Assembly (NCBI RefSeq): GCF_021606685.1
Contig: NZ_WKCB01000064.1
Coordinates: forward strand, 1-32,661
Reading direction: 5' to 3'
From: Pseudomonas syringae
GTDB taxonomy: Bacteria; Pseudomonadota; Gammaproteobacteria; Pseudomonadales; Pseudomonadaceae
DNA: 32,661 nucleotides
Every line of letters begins with the position of its first letter. Within the stretch, counting starts at the first letter, position 1. The position numbers and the translations under genes are program-made. Below, piece by piece: positions 11,709-20,498 of the stretch. The notes beneath the pieces are model-generated. The model was not told the origin of the DNA and searched no databases. It saw nothing but the letters and a program-made list of their open reading frames with translations.

Positions 11709-14126
11709 ATGAAAGCCCATTCAGTCCAATACAGCATAGTGCTCAACCCCCCGTCATTTGAGCCCCCGTCCTCTGCACCGATGCAACAAGAACCGACCGT
11801 GGCCTCAAGGTCCGAGCCGTTCTCTGCACAGCGCCGCAACCCGCCCTACAGCCGTCTGGCTAACCCCCTACCCCCTGCGCACGTGCCCGGCACAGTGGCC
11901 TTGCAGGCCTATAAGCAGCTGTCGAAGGATCTGGCAAAAGACTATCCAGACGTTTACACAGAAGCAAAACGATGGGCCGATGGCGAACTCAAGAAGCTCA
12001 CTGGCCAGGAGGTCGACTCCAGCAGCATCTATTTGAATCGATTCAAGAGCGGCCAGTCGGGGCCAGACACCCATACACAAACCGGCTGGGATCATCTCGA
12101 CGAAGAGCCCTATCGTTCGCAAACCGTCGCCCAAGCGCTGTTGAGCAACTTCGGCGAACATGACTGGAACCCCGGAGAACTCGACTCAAGGGCCGGCCTG
12201 TACACCCAAGGCGCAGGTCTGGGTACTAAAGGCGGTTATGGCGCCCACAATGAATTCCCGCTGGCACCGTCGAAGCTGATGCATTCGGCCTGGAAAACCG
12301 ACTTCCAGGGGGCCTTCACCCAAAAAATGGAGGCTTTCTGGCAGAAACATGGAAAGGACTACCGCACCGTTGCGAAAGGCCAATTTATCGCCCTGGCGCG
12401 CCAGCAACTCATCACCTGCGAAAACGCAACGCCCACCCAGCGACAGGGGATGCCTGAAGAGCAGCGCTTGACCCGCGATGACTATCGAATCCTCATGAAA
12501 GCGGTCTCCAACATTCCCGTCGACGAAAAAGCGCCCCTGTCGCTGGCCCAGCTGGAGACCCAGACGCCCGCTAAAGGACAGGTTCGCGCGCATGCCCTGG
12601 ACATCAATGGCTGGGGCGCGAGCGACATCATTCGGTTCACGGCCCAGGACGATGGCCAATACCTTTTTAGCAATGGCCGCCGCGATGGCATCCAGATCCT
12701 CTATATACCCGGCGCATCACCGGCGTTCCTGCGCTTTTCATCGCTGGAAAGAATGGACGACTGGATCGTTGAGCAGTCCAGGGATCCGGAAAAGCGTAAA
12801 GCCCTGGCCTCGCATTTTTCCCTGTATAACCGGCAAGATGGCGGCGCGTTCGGCAAATATGGCGTCGAATCCGCGCTCGAGCATTTGGGTAACGGAGGCT
12901 GGGACAACGAGGAAGGCATCACCATTGATCGCGCCAATATCAGCATCCACGGCGATGTCTTTACCTATATTCGCGACCAGACCCGGCAGCGCATGAGCAG
13001 CGACGCCGATATCGCAATCAAATCCAACAGCGAAGTCACGCGCGATACCTGGTTGAATGATATTTCTGCCGGCGTGCGAATTGCCGCCGGGCTCGCGCCG
13101 CTCGGCGCACCTGCTGCAATAGCGACAGGTATAGGTGCCGTCGCTCAAGCCACGCTCGGAACGCAAAAAGCCCTCGAGGGCGACAATCGCGCAGAGCGCA
13201 GTGACGGCAGCTCAGAAGCCTTTGAGGGTGTTCTCACGACCCTGTTCTCTGCGGCGGCCGGTGCCGGCGCAGAGGTCGAGGATTCATTTGCTCCACCAGA
13301 ACTGGAACCTCTCAGCAACGAAATTTCCCCCGTCCTGTCGGCAGGTCCGAACATTCGCCTGGAACGGTCGGGCGCAAAAACAATCAACTTCAATGGAAAA
13401 AAATATTTCGTAGCTCGCGTGCCGGACGCCGGTGATGGGCAACACTTTGTCTTGAGAATACCCGACCCTGAGGACCCCACCCAACTGGTCAGCAGCGGCA
13501 AAATCGCCCGCCCGGACGAGAGCGGTGTATGGCGCTTGAGGGGCGTCAAAGGCGGCAACCCCCAAGTGGAGGAGGTAGCAGACGTCACATTGGGAGACCC
13601 CGTCGGGTTCGGCTCTCGAGCAATCGTTTACACCGACGCGAGTGATCCCGCCTACGTAATCAAAGCGAGCTATCCACTGCCAGCGGCGCAACGAGTTCCC
13701 GCCATGAAGTTGGAGGTGAAGCTATTCAACCAGTACTACGGATCAGACGCTGCGACGTTCCTGGGTAACAATACCGATAACACCATTTCCTATATACGCA
13801 TGCCCAACATTCCAGGGGCAACCTTGGAGGACCTGCTGCAATCCCCCGCTCCCCTGCCATCAGGGTTGAACGACAGTCTTTTGAAAATGTTGGCCAAACT
13901 GGAGAAGAGCGGCATTGCACATAACGATCTGGAAAGTCGCAACATTCACTACGACGCGGCCACCAACACCGCTTATCCGGTTGACTTTGGCTCAGCAAAA
14001 TACGTGGGTACCGACCCGATACGATCAAATGATCGCTACAACATTTTTGATCTGCGGCACGAAATCAGCGGGGCACGGGAAACGCTGGAGGCTATGGCCG
14101 CAAAACTCGAACAGTTGAAGGCGTAG
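11709..14126 (+). CDS. Large effector/toxin-like protein: DUF6543-type N-terminal region plus minimal OspG/NleH-style kinase domain
   Basis: An 805-aa orphan. Residues 1-58 are Ser/Pro-rich with no Asp or Glu among the first 12, as in many type III effectors; no Sec signal is seen. Residues about 60-430 resemble the dermonecrotic-toxin (DUF6543) region of Pseudomonas giant toxins (FWQKHGKDYRTVAKGQFIALAR near 210; ILYIPGASPAFLRFSSLERM near 330). Residues about 452-485 are hydrophobic (GVRIAAGLAPLGAPAAIA). Residues about 624-805 look like a kinase: Gly-rich loop GFGSRA (633-638), Lys652 in VIK, possible helix-C Glu669, HND (738-740) with Asn745, and DFG (759-761). Only 44 residues follow DFG, so most of the C-lobe is absent, as in OspG/NleH effectors. 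HND replaces HRD. ATA codons recur (residues 10, 333, 471, 475, 584, 696), suggesting transfer. Target and secretion route are unknown. Confidence 0.75.
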   Translation: MKAHSVQYSIVLNPPSFEPPSSAPMQQEPTVASRSEPFSAQRRNPPYSRLANPLPPAHVPGTVALQAYKQLSKDLAKDYPDVYTEAKRWADGELKKLTGQEVDSSSIYLNRFKSGQSGPDTHTQTGWDHLDEEPYRSQTVAQALLSNFGEHDWNPGELDSRAGLYTQGAGLGTKGGYGAHNEFPLAPSKLMHSAWKTDFQGAFTQKMEAFWQKHGKDYRTVAKGQFIALARQQLITCENATPTQRQGMPEEQRLTRDDYRILMKAVSNIPVDEKAPLSLAQLETQTPAKGQVRAHALDINGWGASDIIRFTAQDDGQYLFSNGRRDGIQILYIPGASPAFLRFSSLERMDDWIVEQSRDPEKRKALASHFSLYNRQDGGAFGKYGVESALEHLGNGGWDNEEGITIDRANISIHGDVFTYIRDQTRQRMSSDADIAIKSNSEVTRDTWLNDISAGVRIAAGLAPLGAPAAIATGIGAVAQATLGTQKALEGDNRAERSDGSSEAFEGVLTTLFSAAAGAGAEVEDSFAPPELEPLSNEISPVLSAGPNIRLERSGAKTINFNGKKYFVARVPDAGDGQHFVLRIPDPEDPTQLVSSGKIARPDESGVWRLRGVKGGNPQVEEVADVTLGDPVGFGSRAIVYTDASDPAYVIKASYPLPAAQRVPAMKLEVKLFNQYYGSDAATFLGNNTDNTISYIRMPNIPGATLEDLLQSPAPLPSGLNDSLLKMLAKLEKSGIAHNDLESRNIHYDAATNTAYPVDFGSAKYVGTDPIRSNDRYNIFDLRHEISGARETLEAMAAKLEQLKA

Positions 14127-14158
14127 CAGGCACATAACATTGAATCCATAACCCGAGC

Positions 14159-14195
14159 AAAAAAAAAAACGCCCCGAACCAGTCGGGGCGTTTTT
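14159..14195. terminator. Bidirectional intrinsic terminator between the effector gene and cysS
   Basis: A 9-bp GC-rich stem, ACGCCCCGA (14169-14177) and TCGGGGCGT (14183-14191), with a 5-base loop. It is flanked by eleven A on the left and five T on the right, so it can end the plus-strand effector transcript and, with a longer U-tract, the minus-strand cysS transcript. Confidence 0.93.
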
Positions 14196-14212
14196 CATTC
14201 AGCGTTTACCGA

Positions 14213-15601
14213 TCAAGCCTGATCAGCCAACCGCCACGTCGTCCCACCCTTCCCGTCTTCCAACACCACACCCATCGCGGTCAGTTGGTCACGGATACGG
14301 TCAGATTCCGCCCAGTCCTTGTTGGTACGCGCTGCCAGACGCGCCTGAATCAGCGCATCCACTTGCGCCGCATCCACACGCCCTTCGGCGCCGGCTTGCA
14401 GGAAGTCATCGGCTTCCATCTGCAATACACCCAGCACGCTGGCCAGTTCTTTCAAGCGTGCCGCGAGGCCTGCCGCCGCGTCGAGATCGCTCTCACGCAG
14501 GCGGTTGATCTCGCGCACCATCTCGAACAGCACCGCGCACGCTTCCGGTGTACCAAAGTCGTCGTTCATCACTTCGGTAAAGCGTGCCACGAACGCTTCA
14601 CCGCCAGCAGGCGCCACGGCCGGCAGGCCTTTCAACGCGTGGTAGAAACGCTCCAGGGCGCCCTTGGCGTCCTTGAGGTTGTCTTCCGAGTAGTTGATTG
14701 CGCTGCGGTAATGGCTGGACACCAGCAGGTAACGCACGACTTCCGGGTGATACTTTGCCAGCACGTCGCGGATGGTGAAGAAGTTGTTCAAGGACTTGGA
14801 CATCTTCTCGCCATTGATGCGGATCATGCCGCAGTGCATCCAGGCGTTGGCGTAGGTCTTGCCGGTGGCGGCTTCGCTCTGGGCGATTTCGTTTTCGTGG
14901 TGCGGGAACTCGAGGTCGCTGCCGCCGCCATGAATGTCGAAGGTGTCGCCCAGGCAGCAGGTGGACATCACCGAGCATTCGATGTGCCAGCCCGGGCGCC
15001 CGGCGCCCCAGGGCGACTCCCAGCTCGGCTCGCCCGGCTTGGTGCCTTTCCACAGCACGAAGTCGAGCGGGTCCTGCTTGGCTTCGTCGACTTCGATACG
15101 CGCGCCGATGCGCAGGTCTTCGATTTTCTTGCGCGACAGCTTGCCGTAGCCCATGAACTTGGCGACGCGGTAGTACACGTCGCCATTGCCCGGGGCGTAG
15201 GCGTAACCCTTGTCGATCAGGGTCTGGATCATTGCGTGCATGCCAGGGATGTGGTCCGTGGCACGCGGCTCCATGTCCGGCTTGAGGATGTTGAGGCGGG
15301 CCTCATCCTCGTGCATCGCGGCGATCATGCGCTCGGTCAGCGCGTCGAACGACTCGCCGTTTTCGTTGGCGCGGTTGATGATCTTGTCGTCGATGTCGGT
15401 GATGTTGCGCACATAGGTCAAGTCATAGCCGCTGAAACGCAACCAGCGGGTCACCAGGTCGAAGGCAACCATGCTGCGGCCGTGGCCGATGTGGCAGTAG
15501 TCGTACACGGTCATGCCGCACACGTACATGCGCACCTTGTTGCCATCCAGCGGCTTGAAGACTTCTTTGGTCTTGCTGAGTGTGTTGTAGATCGTTAGCA
15601 C
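14213..15601 (-). CDS. cysS: Cysteine--tRNA ligase
   Basis: A 462-aa class I aminoacyl-tRNA synthetase that charges tRNA-Cys. The catalytic signature HIGH is at 37-40 and KMSKS at 266-270. The zinc ligands Cys28, Cys209, His234 and Glu238 are all present at the positions known in the E. coli enzyme (461 aa). The start is GTG at 15601 (then LTIYNTLSK), with AAGGA seven bases upstream; no better ATG exists. It lies 18 bases downstream of glnS on the same strand, a usual Pseudomonas pairing, and ends at a strong terminator. Confidence 0.97.
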   Translation of the reverse strand: MLTIYNTLSKTKEVFKPLDGNKVRMYVCGMTVYDYCHIGHGRSMVAFDLVTRWLRFSGYDLTYVRNITDIDDKIINRANENGESFDALTERMIAAMHEDEARLNILKPDMEPRATDHIPGMHAMIQTLIDKGYAYAPGNGDVYYRVAKFMGYGKLSRKKIEDLRIGARIEVDEAKQDPLDFVLWKGTKPGEPSWESPWGAGRPGWHIECSVMSTCCLGDTFDIHGGGSDLEFPHHENEIAQSEAATGKTYANAWMHCGMIRINGEKMSKSLNNFFTIRDVLAKYHPEVVRYLLVSSHYRSAINYSEDNLKDAKGALERFYHALKGLPAVAPAGGEAFVARFTEVMNDDFGTPEACAVLFEMVREINRLRESDLDAAAGLAARLKELASVLGVLQMEADDFLQAGAEGRVDAAQVDALIQARLAARTNKDWAESDRIRDQLTAMGVVLEDGKGGTTWRLADQA

Positions 15602-15619
15602 AACGGCTTCCTTAGAGAA

Positions 15620-17320
15620 TCACTGGCCCCACGAATCACGCAAGGTCACGGTACGGTTGAATACCGGATGACCAGGTTTGGAGTCCTTGATATCCGCGCA
15701 GAAGTAACCTTCGCGCTCGAACTGGAAACGGTCTTCCGGCTGTGCGTCGCCAAGCGATGGCTCGGCACGACAACCAGTGAGTACTTGCAGGGAGTCAGGG
15801 TTGATGTTGTCGAGGAAACTGGCGCTGTCTTCAGCCTTCTCTGGGTTCGGCGAGCGGAACAGACGATCGTACAGGCGCACTTCGCACTCGATGCTGGCCG
15901 CGGCCGGCACCCAGTGGATCACGCCTTTGACCTTGCGGCCTTCAGGGTTCTTGCCGAGGGTCTCCGGGTCGTAGGAGCAACGCAGTTCGACGATATTGCC
16001 ATCGGCGTCCTTGATCGCTTCGTCGGCACGGATCACGTAGCTGCCGCGCAGGCGTACTTCGCCGTTCGGTTCCAGACGCTTGTAGCCTTTTGGCGGCTCT
16101 TCCATGAAGTCATCACGGTCGATGTAGATTTCACGCGCGAACGGCAGCTTGCGCACGCCGAGTGCTTCGTTCTGCGGATGACGCGGCAGCTCGAGGTTGT
16201 CGACCTTGTCTTCCGGATAGTTGGTAATCACGACCTTCAGCGGGCGCAACACGCACATGGCGCGCGGGGCGTTGGCGTCGAGGTCCTGGCGGATGCTGAA
16301 CTCGAGCATGCCGAAATCGACCACGCCGTCGGAACGGTTGGTGCCGACCATGTCGCAGAAGTTACGGATCGACGCCGGGGTGTAGCCGCGACGGCGGAAG
16401 CCCGACAGGGTGGACATGCGCGGGTCATCCCAGCCCTGCACGTGCTTTTCATCGACCAGTTGCTTGAGTTTGCGCTTGCTGGTGATGGTGTAGTTCAGGT
16501 TCAGGCGGCTGAACTCGTACTGACGCGGGTGCGCCGGTACCGGCAGGCTGTCGAGGAACCATTCGTACAGCGGGCGATGGCTTTCGAACTCCAGGGTGCA
16601 AATGGAGTGAGTGATGCCTTCGATGGCGTCCGACTGACCATGGGTGAAGTCGTAATTCGGGTAGATGCACCACTTGTCACCGGTCTGGTGGTGATGGGCG
16701 TGGCGGATGCGGTACATGATCGGGTCGCGCAGGTTCATGTTCGGCGAGGCCATGTCGATCTTGGCGCGCAGCACGCGGGCGCCGTCCGGGAACTCACCGG
16801 CGCGCATGCGGGCGAACCAGTCGAGGTTCTCTTCGACCGAACGGTCGCGGAACGGGCTGTTCTTGCCCGGCTCGGTCAGCGTGCCACGGTATTCCTTGGC
16901 CTGTTCCGGGCTCAGGTCATCAACGTAGGCCTTGCCGGCCTTGATCAGCTCGACCGCCCAGTCGAACAACTGGTCGAAATACTTGGAGGCATAGCGCACT
17001 TCACCGGACCATTCAAAGCCCAGCCACTTGATGTCGCTTTCGATGGCGTCGATGTATTCCTGGTCTTCCTTGGCCGGGTTGGTGTCGTCGAAACGCAGGT
17101 GCGTGACGCCACCGAACTCCTGGGCCAGGCCGAAGTTCACACAGATCGACTTGGCGTGACCGATGTGCAGGTAGCCGTTGGGCTCTGGCGGGAAGCGGGT
17201 GACGATCTGCGTGTGCTTGCCCGAATCCAGGTCCGCCTGGATGATCGGGCGCAGGAAATTGACCGGGACGGCAGGTCCGGCCTTGGAATTCGAGGTAGGG
17301 TCGACAGTGGGCTTGCTCAT
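15620..17320 (-). CDS. glnS: Glutamine--tRNA ligase
   Basis: A 566-aa class I synthetase charging tRNA-Gln. The motif FPPEPNGYLHIGHAKS contains HIGH at 52-55; the second class I signature appears in the GlnRS form, TSKRKLKQLV, near residue 280. Anticodon-binding beta-barrels occupy the C-terminal part (from about residue 350). E. coli GlnRS has 553 residues, so length is normal. The ATG at 17320 has AAGGA closely upstream; an in-frame upstream ATG at 17419 would add 33 unrelated residues and is rejected. First gene of the glnS-cysS unit. Confidence 0.97.
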   Translation of the reverse strand: MSKPTVDPTSNSKAGPAVPVNFLRPIIQADLDSGKHTQIVTRFPPEPNGYLHIGHAKSICVNFGLAQEFGGVTHLRFDDTNPAKEDQEYIDAIESDIKWLGFEWSGEVRYASKYFDQLFDWAVELIKAGKAYVDDLSPEQAKEYRGTLTEPGKNSPFRDRSVEENLDWFARMRAGEFPDGARVLRAKIDMASPNMNLRDPIMYRIRHAHHHQTGDKWCIYPNYDFTHGQSDAIEGITHSICTLEFESHRPLYEWFLDSLPVPAHPRQYEFSRLNLNYTITSKRKLKQLVDEKHVQGWDDPRMSTLSGFRRRGYTPASIRNFCDMVGTNRSDGVVDFGMLEFSIRQDLDANAPRAMCVLRPLKVVITNYPEDKVDNLELPRHPQNEALGVRKLPFAREIYIDRDDFMEEPPKGYKRLEPNGEVRLRGSYVIRADEAIKDADGNIVELRCSYDPETLGKNPEGRKVKGVIHWVPAAASIECEVRLYDRLFRSPNPEKAEDSASFLDNINPDSLQVLTGCRAEPSLGDAQPEDRFQFEREGYFCADIKDSKPGHPVFNRTVTLRDSWGQ

Positions 17321-17470
17321 AGGATCCTTGAACAGACAGGTTCGTGGCCGGGTGGGGCCAGATAAAACAAAGGGCTCATAATAGCCGAAGCAGTCAAGAC
17401 ACTGACAGGCTACGACCAAAAACTGCTGCTTTAATTACTGCTTTAATGACGAGCGCGGTAAAAAACCACC

Positions 17471-17498
17471 TCGAAATTCCTGCCGGGCACGCTAAACT
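17471..17498 (+). promoter_or_regulatory. Possible ppiB-lpxH promoter
   Basis: TCGAAA (17471-17476) and TAAACT (17493-17498) sit 16 bases apart and would start transcription about 75 bases before ppiB. Moderate consensus match only. Confidence 0.3.
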
Positions 17499-17581
17499 GC
17501 GCGCCCTGGCCGCCGTTTAGCCAGACAGGTAAGGCGCCCCGGGCGTCCAAACCCACGAATTCCCTGAAAAGAGTAGTGAAC

Positions 17582-18085
17582 ATGACTCAAGTCAAACTGA
17601 CCACCAACCACGGTGACATCGTCATCGAGCTGAACGCCGAGAAAGCGCCGATCACCGTCGCCAACTTCATCGAGTACGTGAACGCCGGCCACTACGAAAA
17701 CACCGTTTTCCACCGTGTCATCGGCAACTTCATGGTCCAGGGCGGCGGTTTCGAGCCTGGCATGAAAGAAAAGAAAGACAAGCGCCCAAGCATCCAGAAC
17801 GAAGCGGACAACGGCCTTTCCAACGACAAGTACACCGTCGCCATGGCCCGTACCATGGAGCCGCATTCGGCCTCCGCGCAGTTCTTCATCAACGTCGCCG
17901 ACAACGCCTTCCTGAACCACAGCGGCAAGAACGTGCAGGGTTGGGGCTACGCGGTATTCGGTAAAGTCACCGAAGGCCAGGACGTCGTCGACAAGATCAA
18001 AGGCGTGCAGACCACCAGCAAAGCAGGCCACCAGGACGTACCGGCAGAAGACGTTATCGTCGAAAAAGCCGAGATCGTTGGGTGA
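17582..18085 (+). CDS. ppiB: Cytoplasmic peptidyl-prolyl cis-trans isomerase B (cyclophilin)
   Basis: A 167-aa single-domain cyclophilin that speeds proline isomerisation during folding. Recognisable blocks are TNHGDIVIELNAEKAP at the start, FHRVIGNFMVQGGGFEPGM (catalytic Arg in FHRV), PHSASAQFFINVADNAFLN and QGWGYAVFGKVTEGQDVVD. No signal peptide, so it is the cytoplasmic form. The ATG at 17582 is chosen; a GTG two codons upstream is also possible. The stop overlaps the lpxH start codon (GTGA), implying coupled expression with lpxH. Confidence 0.96.
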   Translation: MTQVKLTTNHGDIVIELNAEKAPITVANFIEYVNAGHYENTVFHRVIGNFMVQGGGFEPGMKEKKDKRPSIQNEADNGLSNDKYTVAMARTMEPHSASAQFFINVADNAFLNHSGKNVQGWGYAVFGKVTEGQDVVDKIKGVQTTSKAGHQDVPAEDVIVEKAEIVG

Positions 18086-18831
18086 TATTGCTGATTTCAG
18101 ATTTGCATCTGGAAGAGGAGCGCCCGGACATTACCCGGGCGTTTCTGGATCTGCTCCACGGTCGCGCCCGAGGCGCCCAGGCGTTGTACATTCTGGGGGA
18201 CTTCTTTGAAGCCTGGATTGGCGACGATGGGATGACGCCCTTCCAGCGCTCCATTGGCGAGGCTCTGCGTGAGCTGAGCGACAGCGGCACCGCGATTTTC
18301 ATCATGCACGGCAACCGGGATTTCCTGATCGGCAAGGCGTTCTGCAAAGCGGCAGGTGCCACCTTGCTCAAGGACCCGAGTGTCGTGCAGTTGCAGGGCG
18401 AGCCCGTGCTATTGATGCACGGCGACAGCCTCTGCACCCGCGACCTTGGCTATATGAAGCTGCGGCGCATCCTGCGTAACCCGATGGTGCTGTTCATCCT
18501 GCGGCACCTGCCGTTGCGCACCCGGCACGCGCTGGCGCGCAAGCTGCGCAGTGAAAGCCGCGCGCAAACCCGCATGAAAGCCAACGACATTGTCGATGTG
18601 ACGCCCGAGGAAGTACCGCGGGTGATGCAGCAATTCGGCGTGCGCACCCTGGTTCACGGCCATACGCACCGCCCGGCGATCCACAAGTTGCAGATCGGCG
18701 ACCTGGCGGCCAAGCGCATTGTGCTGGGGGATTGGGACAAACAGGGCTGGGCGCTGCAGGTGGATGAGCAAGGGTTTCAGTTGGCGGCGTTTGACTTCGT
18801 CAATCCGCAGTTGGCGTTGCCTGGCGCCTAA
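18082..18831 (+). CDS. lpxH: UDP-2,3-diacylglucosamine diphosphatase
   Basis: A 249-aa metallophosphoesterase that hydrolyses UDP-2,3-diacylglucosamine to lipid X in lipid A synthesis, at the cytoplasmic face of the inner membrane. Metal ligands are visible as DLH (Asp7, His9), GD (Asp40), GNRD (Asn78 to Asp80), HGD (His113) and HGHTH (192-196). The start is GTG at 18082, overlapping the ppiB stop by four bases; the next residues, ILLISDLHL, are the conserved N-terminus. Length is normal (E. coli LpxH 240 aa). Confidence 0.96.
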   Translation: MILLISDLHLEEERPDITRAFLDLLHGRARGAQALYILGDFFEAWIGDDGMTPFQRSIGEALRELSDSGTAIFIMHGNRDFLIGKAFCKAAGATLLKDPSVVQLQGEPVLLMHGDSLCTRDLGYMKLRRILRNPMVLFILRHLPLRTRHALARKLRSESRAQTRMKANDIVDVTPEEVPRVMQQFGVRTLVHGHTHRPAIHKLQIGDLAAKRIVLGDWDKQGWALQVDEQGFQLAAFDFVNPQLALPGA

Positions 18832-18852
18832 GACCAGACAACACATATCAAC

Positions 18853-18941
18853 TGTGGGAGGGGGCTTGCTCCCGATAGCAGTTTGTCAGTCACTTAATCG
18901 GTAACTGACAGATTGCCATCGGGAGCAAGCCCCCTCCCACA
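18853..18941. repeat. REPIN between lpxH and the efflux operon
   Basis: Inverted pair of GGGAGGGGGCTTGCTCCCGAT cores, separated by about 40 bases, between the convergent lpxH and emrB ends. It may also act as a hairpin end for either transcript. Confidence 0.9.
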
Positions 18942-18968
18942 GTTTGATTGCATTTCAGCCTTTGGCTA

Positions 18969-20498
18969 TCAGTGACCTGAGGCCGCAGGCCCCGCTTTCG
19001 CGGTAAATGGCGGTTTGGCCAGCCACACCAGCAACATCAGCCCCATGAACATCCACCCCAGCAACGTGAAGTAATCCACGGTGGACATCATGTACGCCTG
19101 GCTGGTGAGGATCTGGTCCAGCTGCGTGTAGGCCTTCTGCCCTGCCCCACCCAGCGCCTGCAACGCATCGCGGGTCGCCGAATCGTAGGTGGTCATGTTC
19201 TCGCTCATGTACGCATGGTGCTGGTCCGCGCGGCGAATCCAGATCCAGGTGGTCAGCGAGGCGGCAAAGCTGCCGCCCAGGGTCCGCAGGAACGTGGCCA
19301 GGCCCGCGCCGTCTGCAATCTGATGCGGCGGCAGGTCGGACATCAGGATGCTCAAGGTCGGCATGAAGAACAGCGCGACACCGATGCCCATGAACAGCTG
19401 CACCAGGGCAATGTGGGTGAAGTCCACCTCATTGGTGAAGCCTGCGCGCATAAAGCAGCTCAAGCCAATTGCCAGGAACGCCAGGCCCGCCAGCAGGCGC
19501 AGGTCGAACTTGTGCGCGTACTTGCCGACAAACGGCGACATCAGCACCGGCAGGATCCCGATCGGCGCCACGGCCAGCCCAGCCCAGGTGGCGGTGTAGC
19601 CCATCTGGGTTTGCAGCCATTGCGGCAGGATCAGGTTGATGCCAAAGAAGCCCGCGTAGCCGAGGATCAACACAATGGTGCCGATCCGAAAGTTGCGGTA
19701 GGCGAACAGCCGCAGGTTGACCACCGGGTGTTTGTCGGTCATTTCCCAGATGATGAACACCGCCAGTGCAATCACCGAAATCGCCGCCCCGATGATGATG
19801 AAGTTGGATTCGAACCAGTCCAGGTCATTGCCCTTGTCGAGGATGATCTGCAACGCGCCAACACCGACGATCAGGCTCAGCAGCCCGACGTAGTCCATCG
19901 GCTGGTAACTGGTGACCACCGGGCGTTTCTTGAGCTGTGAACGCACCACCATCACCGCAAAGATGCCGATGGGCACGTTGATGAAGAAGATCCACGGCCA
20001 GCTGTAGCTGTCGGTGATCCAGCCGCCGAGAATCGGCCCGGCAATCGGCGCCACCACGGTGACCATCGCCAGCAGCGCCAGGGCCATGCCGCGCTTCGCC
20101 GGCGGGTAGACCGCGATCAGCAATGTCTGGGTCATCGGGTACAACGGCCCCGCAACCAAGCCTTGCAGCACCCGAAAACCGATCAGCTCGGGCATCGAGG
20201 TGGAAATACCGCACAGAAACGACGCCAGCACAAACAGCATGGTCGCCCACAGAAACAGCTTCACCTCGCCAAAGCGGCGGCTCAACCAGCCGGTCAGTGG
20301 CAGGGCGATGGCGTTGCTCACCGCAAACGAGGTGATCACCCAGGTGCCCTGCTCCGAACTGACGCCGAGGTTGCCGGAAATGGTCGGCAACGCCACGTTG
20401 GCGATGGTGGTGTCGAGCACCTGCATAAAAGTCGCCAGCGACAGGCCAATAGTGGCCATCAACAGGCTGGGTGGCGTGAAGGAGGCGTTATTGCTCAT
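18969..20498 (-). CDS. emrB: DHA2-family MFS multidrug efflux permease, EmrB type
   Basis: A 509-aa inner-membrane drug/proton antiporter with about 14 membrane segments. Helix 1 contains the DHA2 signature FMQVLDTTIANVALPTISG; motif A appears as GWLSRRFGEVK near residue 69, and the antiporter motif C region as APIAGPILGGWITD near residue 150. It works with the EmrA-like fusion protein and an outer-membrane factor to expel drugs across both membranes. The ATG at 20498 overlaps the emrA stop as TGATG. It is the last gene of the marR-oprM-emrA-emrB unit. Confidence 0.93.
   Translation of the reverse strand: MSNNASFTPPSLLMATIGLSLATFMQVLDTTIANVALPTISGNLGVSSEQGTWVITSFAVSNAIALPLTGWLSRRFGEVKLFLWATMLFVLASFLCGISTSMPELIGFRVLQGLVAGPLYPMTQTLLIAVYPPAKRGMALALLAMVTVVAPIAGPILGGWITDSYSWPWIFFINVPIGIFAVMVVRSQLKKRPVVTSYQPMDYVGLLSLIVGVGALQIILDKGNDLDWFESNFIIIGAAISVIALAVFIIWEMTDKHPVVNLRLFAYRNFRIGTIVLILGYAGFFGINLILPQWLQTQMGYTATWAGLAVAPIGILPVLMSPFVGKYAHKFDLRLLAGLAFLAIGLSCFMRAGFTNEVDFTHIALVQLFMGIGVALFFMPTLSILMSDLPPHQIADGAGLATFLRTLGGSFAASLTTWIWIRRADQHHAYMSENMTTYDSATRDALQALGGAGQKAYTQLDQILTSQAYMMSTVDYFTLLGWMFMGLMLLVWLAKPPFTAKAGPAASGH

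Noticed and set aside
14159..14169. Run of eleven A as a sequencing artefact like that at the right end
   Set aside because: It directly abuts a perfect GC-rich terminator stem and forms the U-tract for the minus-strand cysS transcript, so it is explained biologically.
15668..17365. A 565-codon plus-strand frame opposite glnS
   Set aside because: Antisense shadow of an intact, highly conserved glnS gene.
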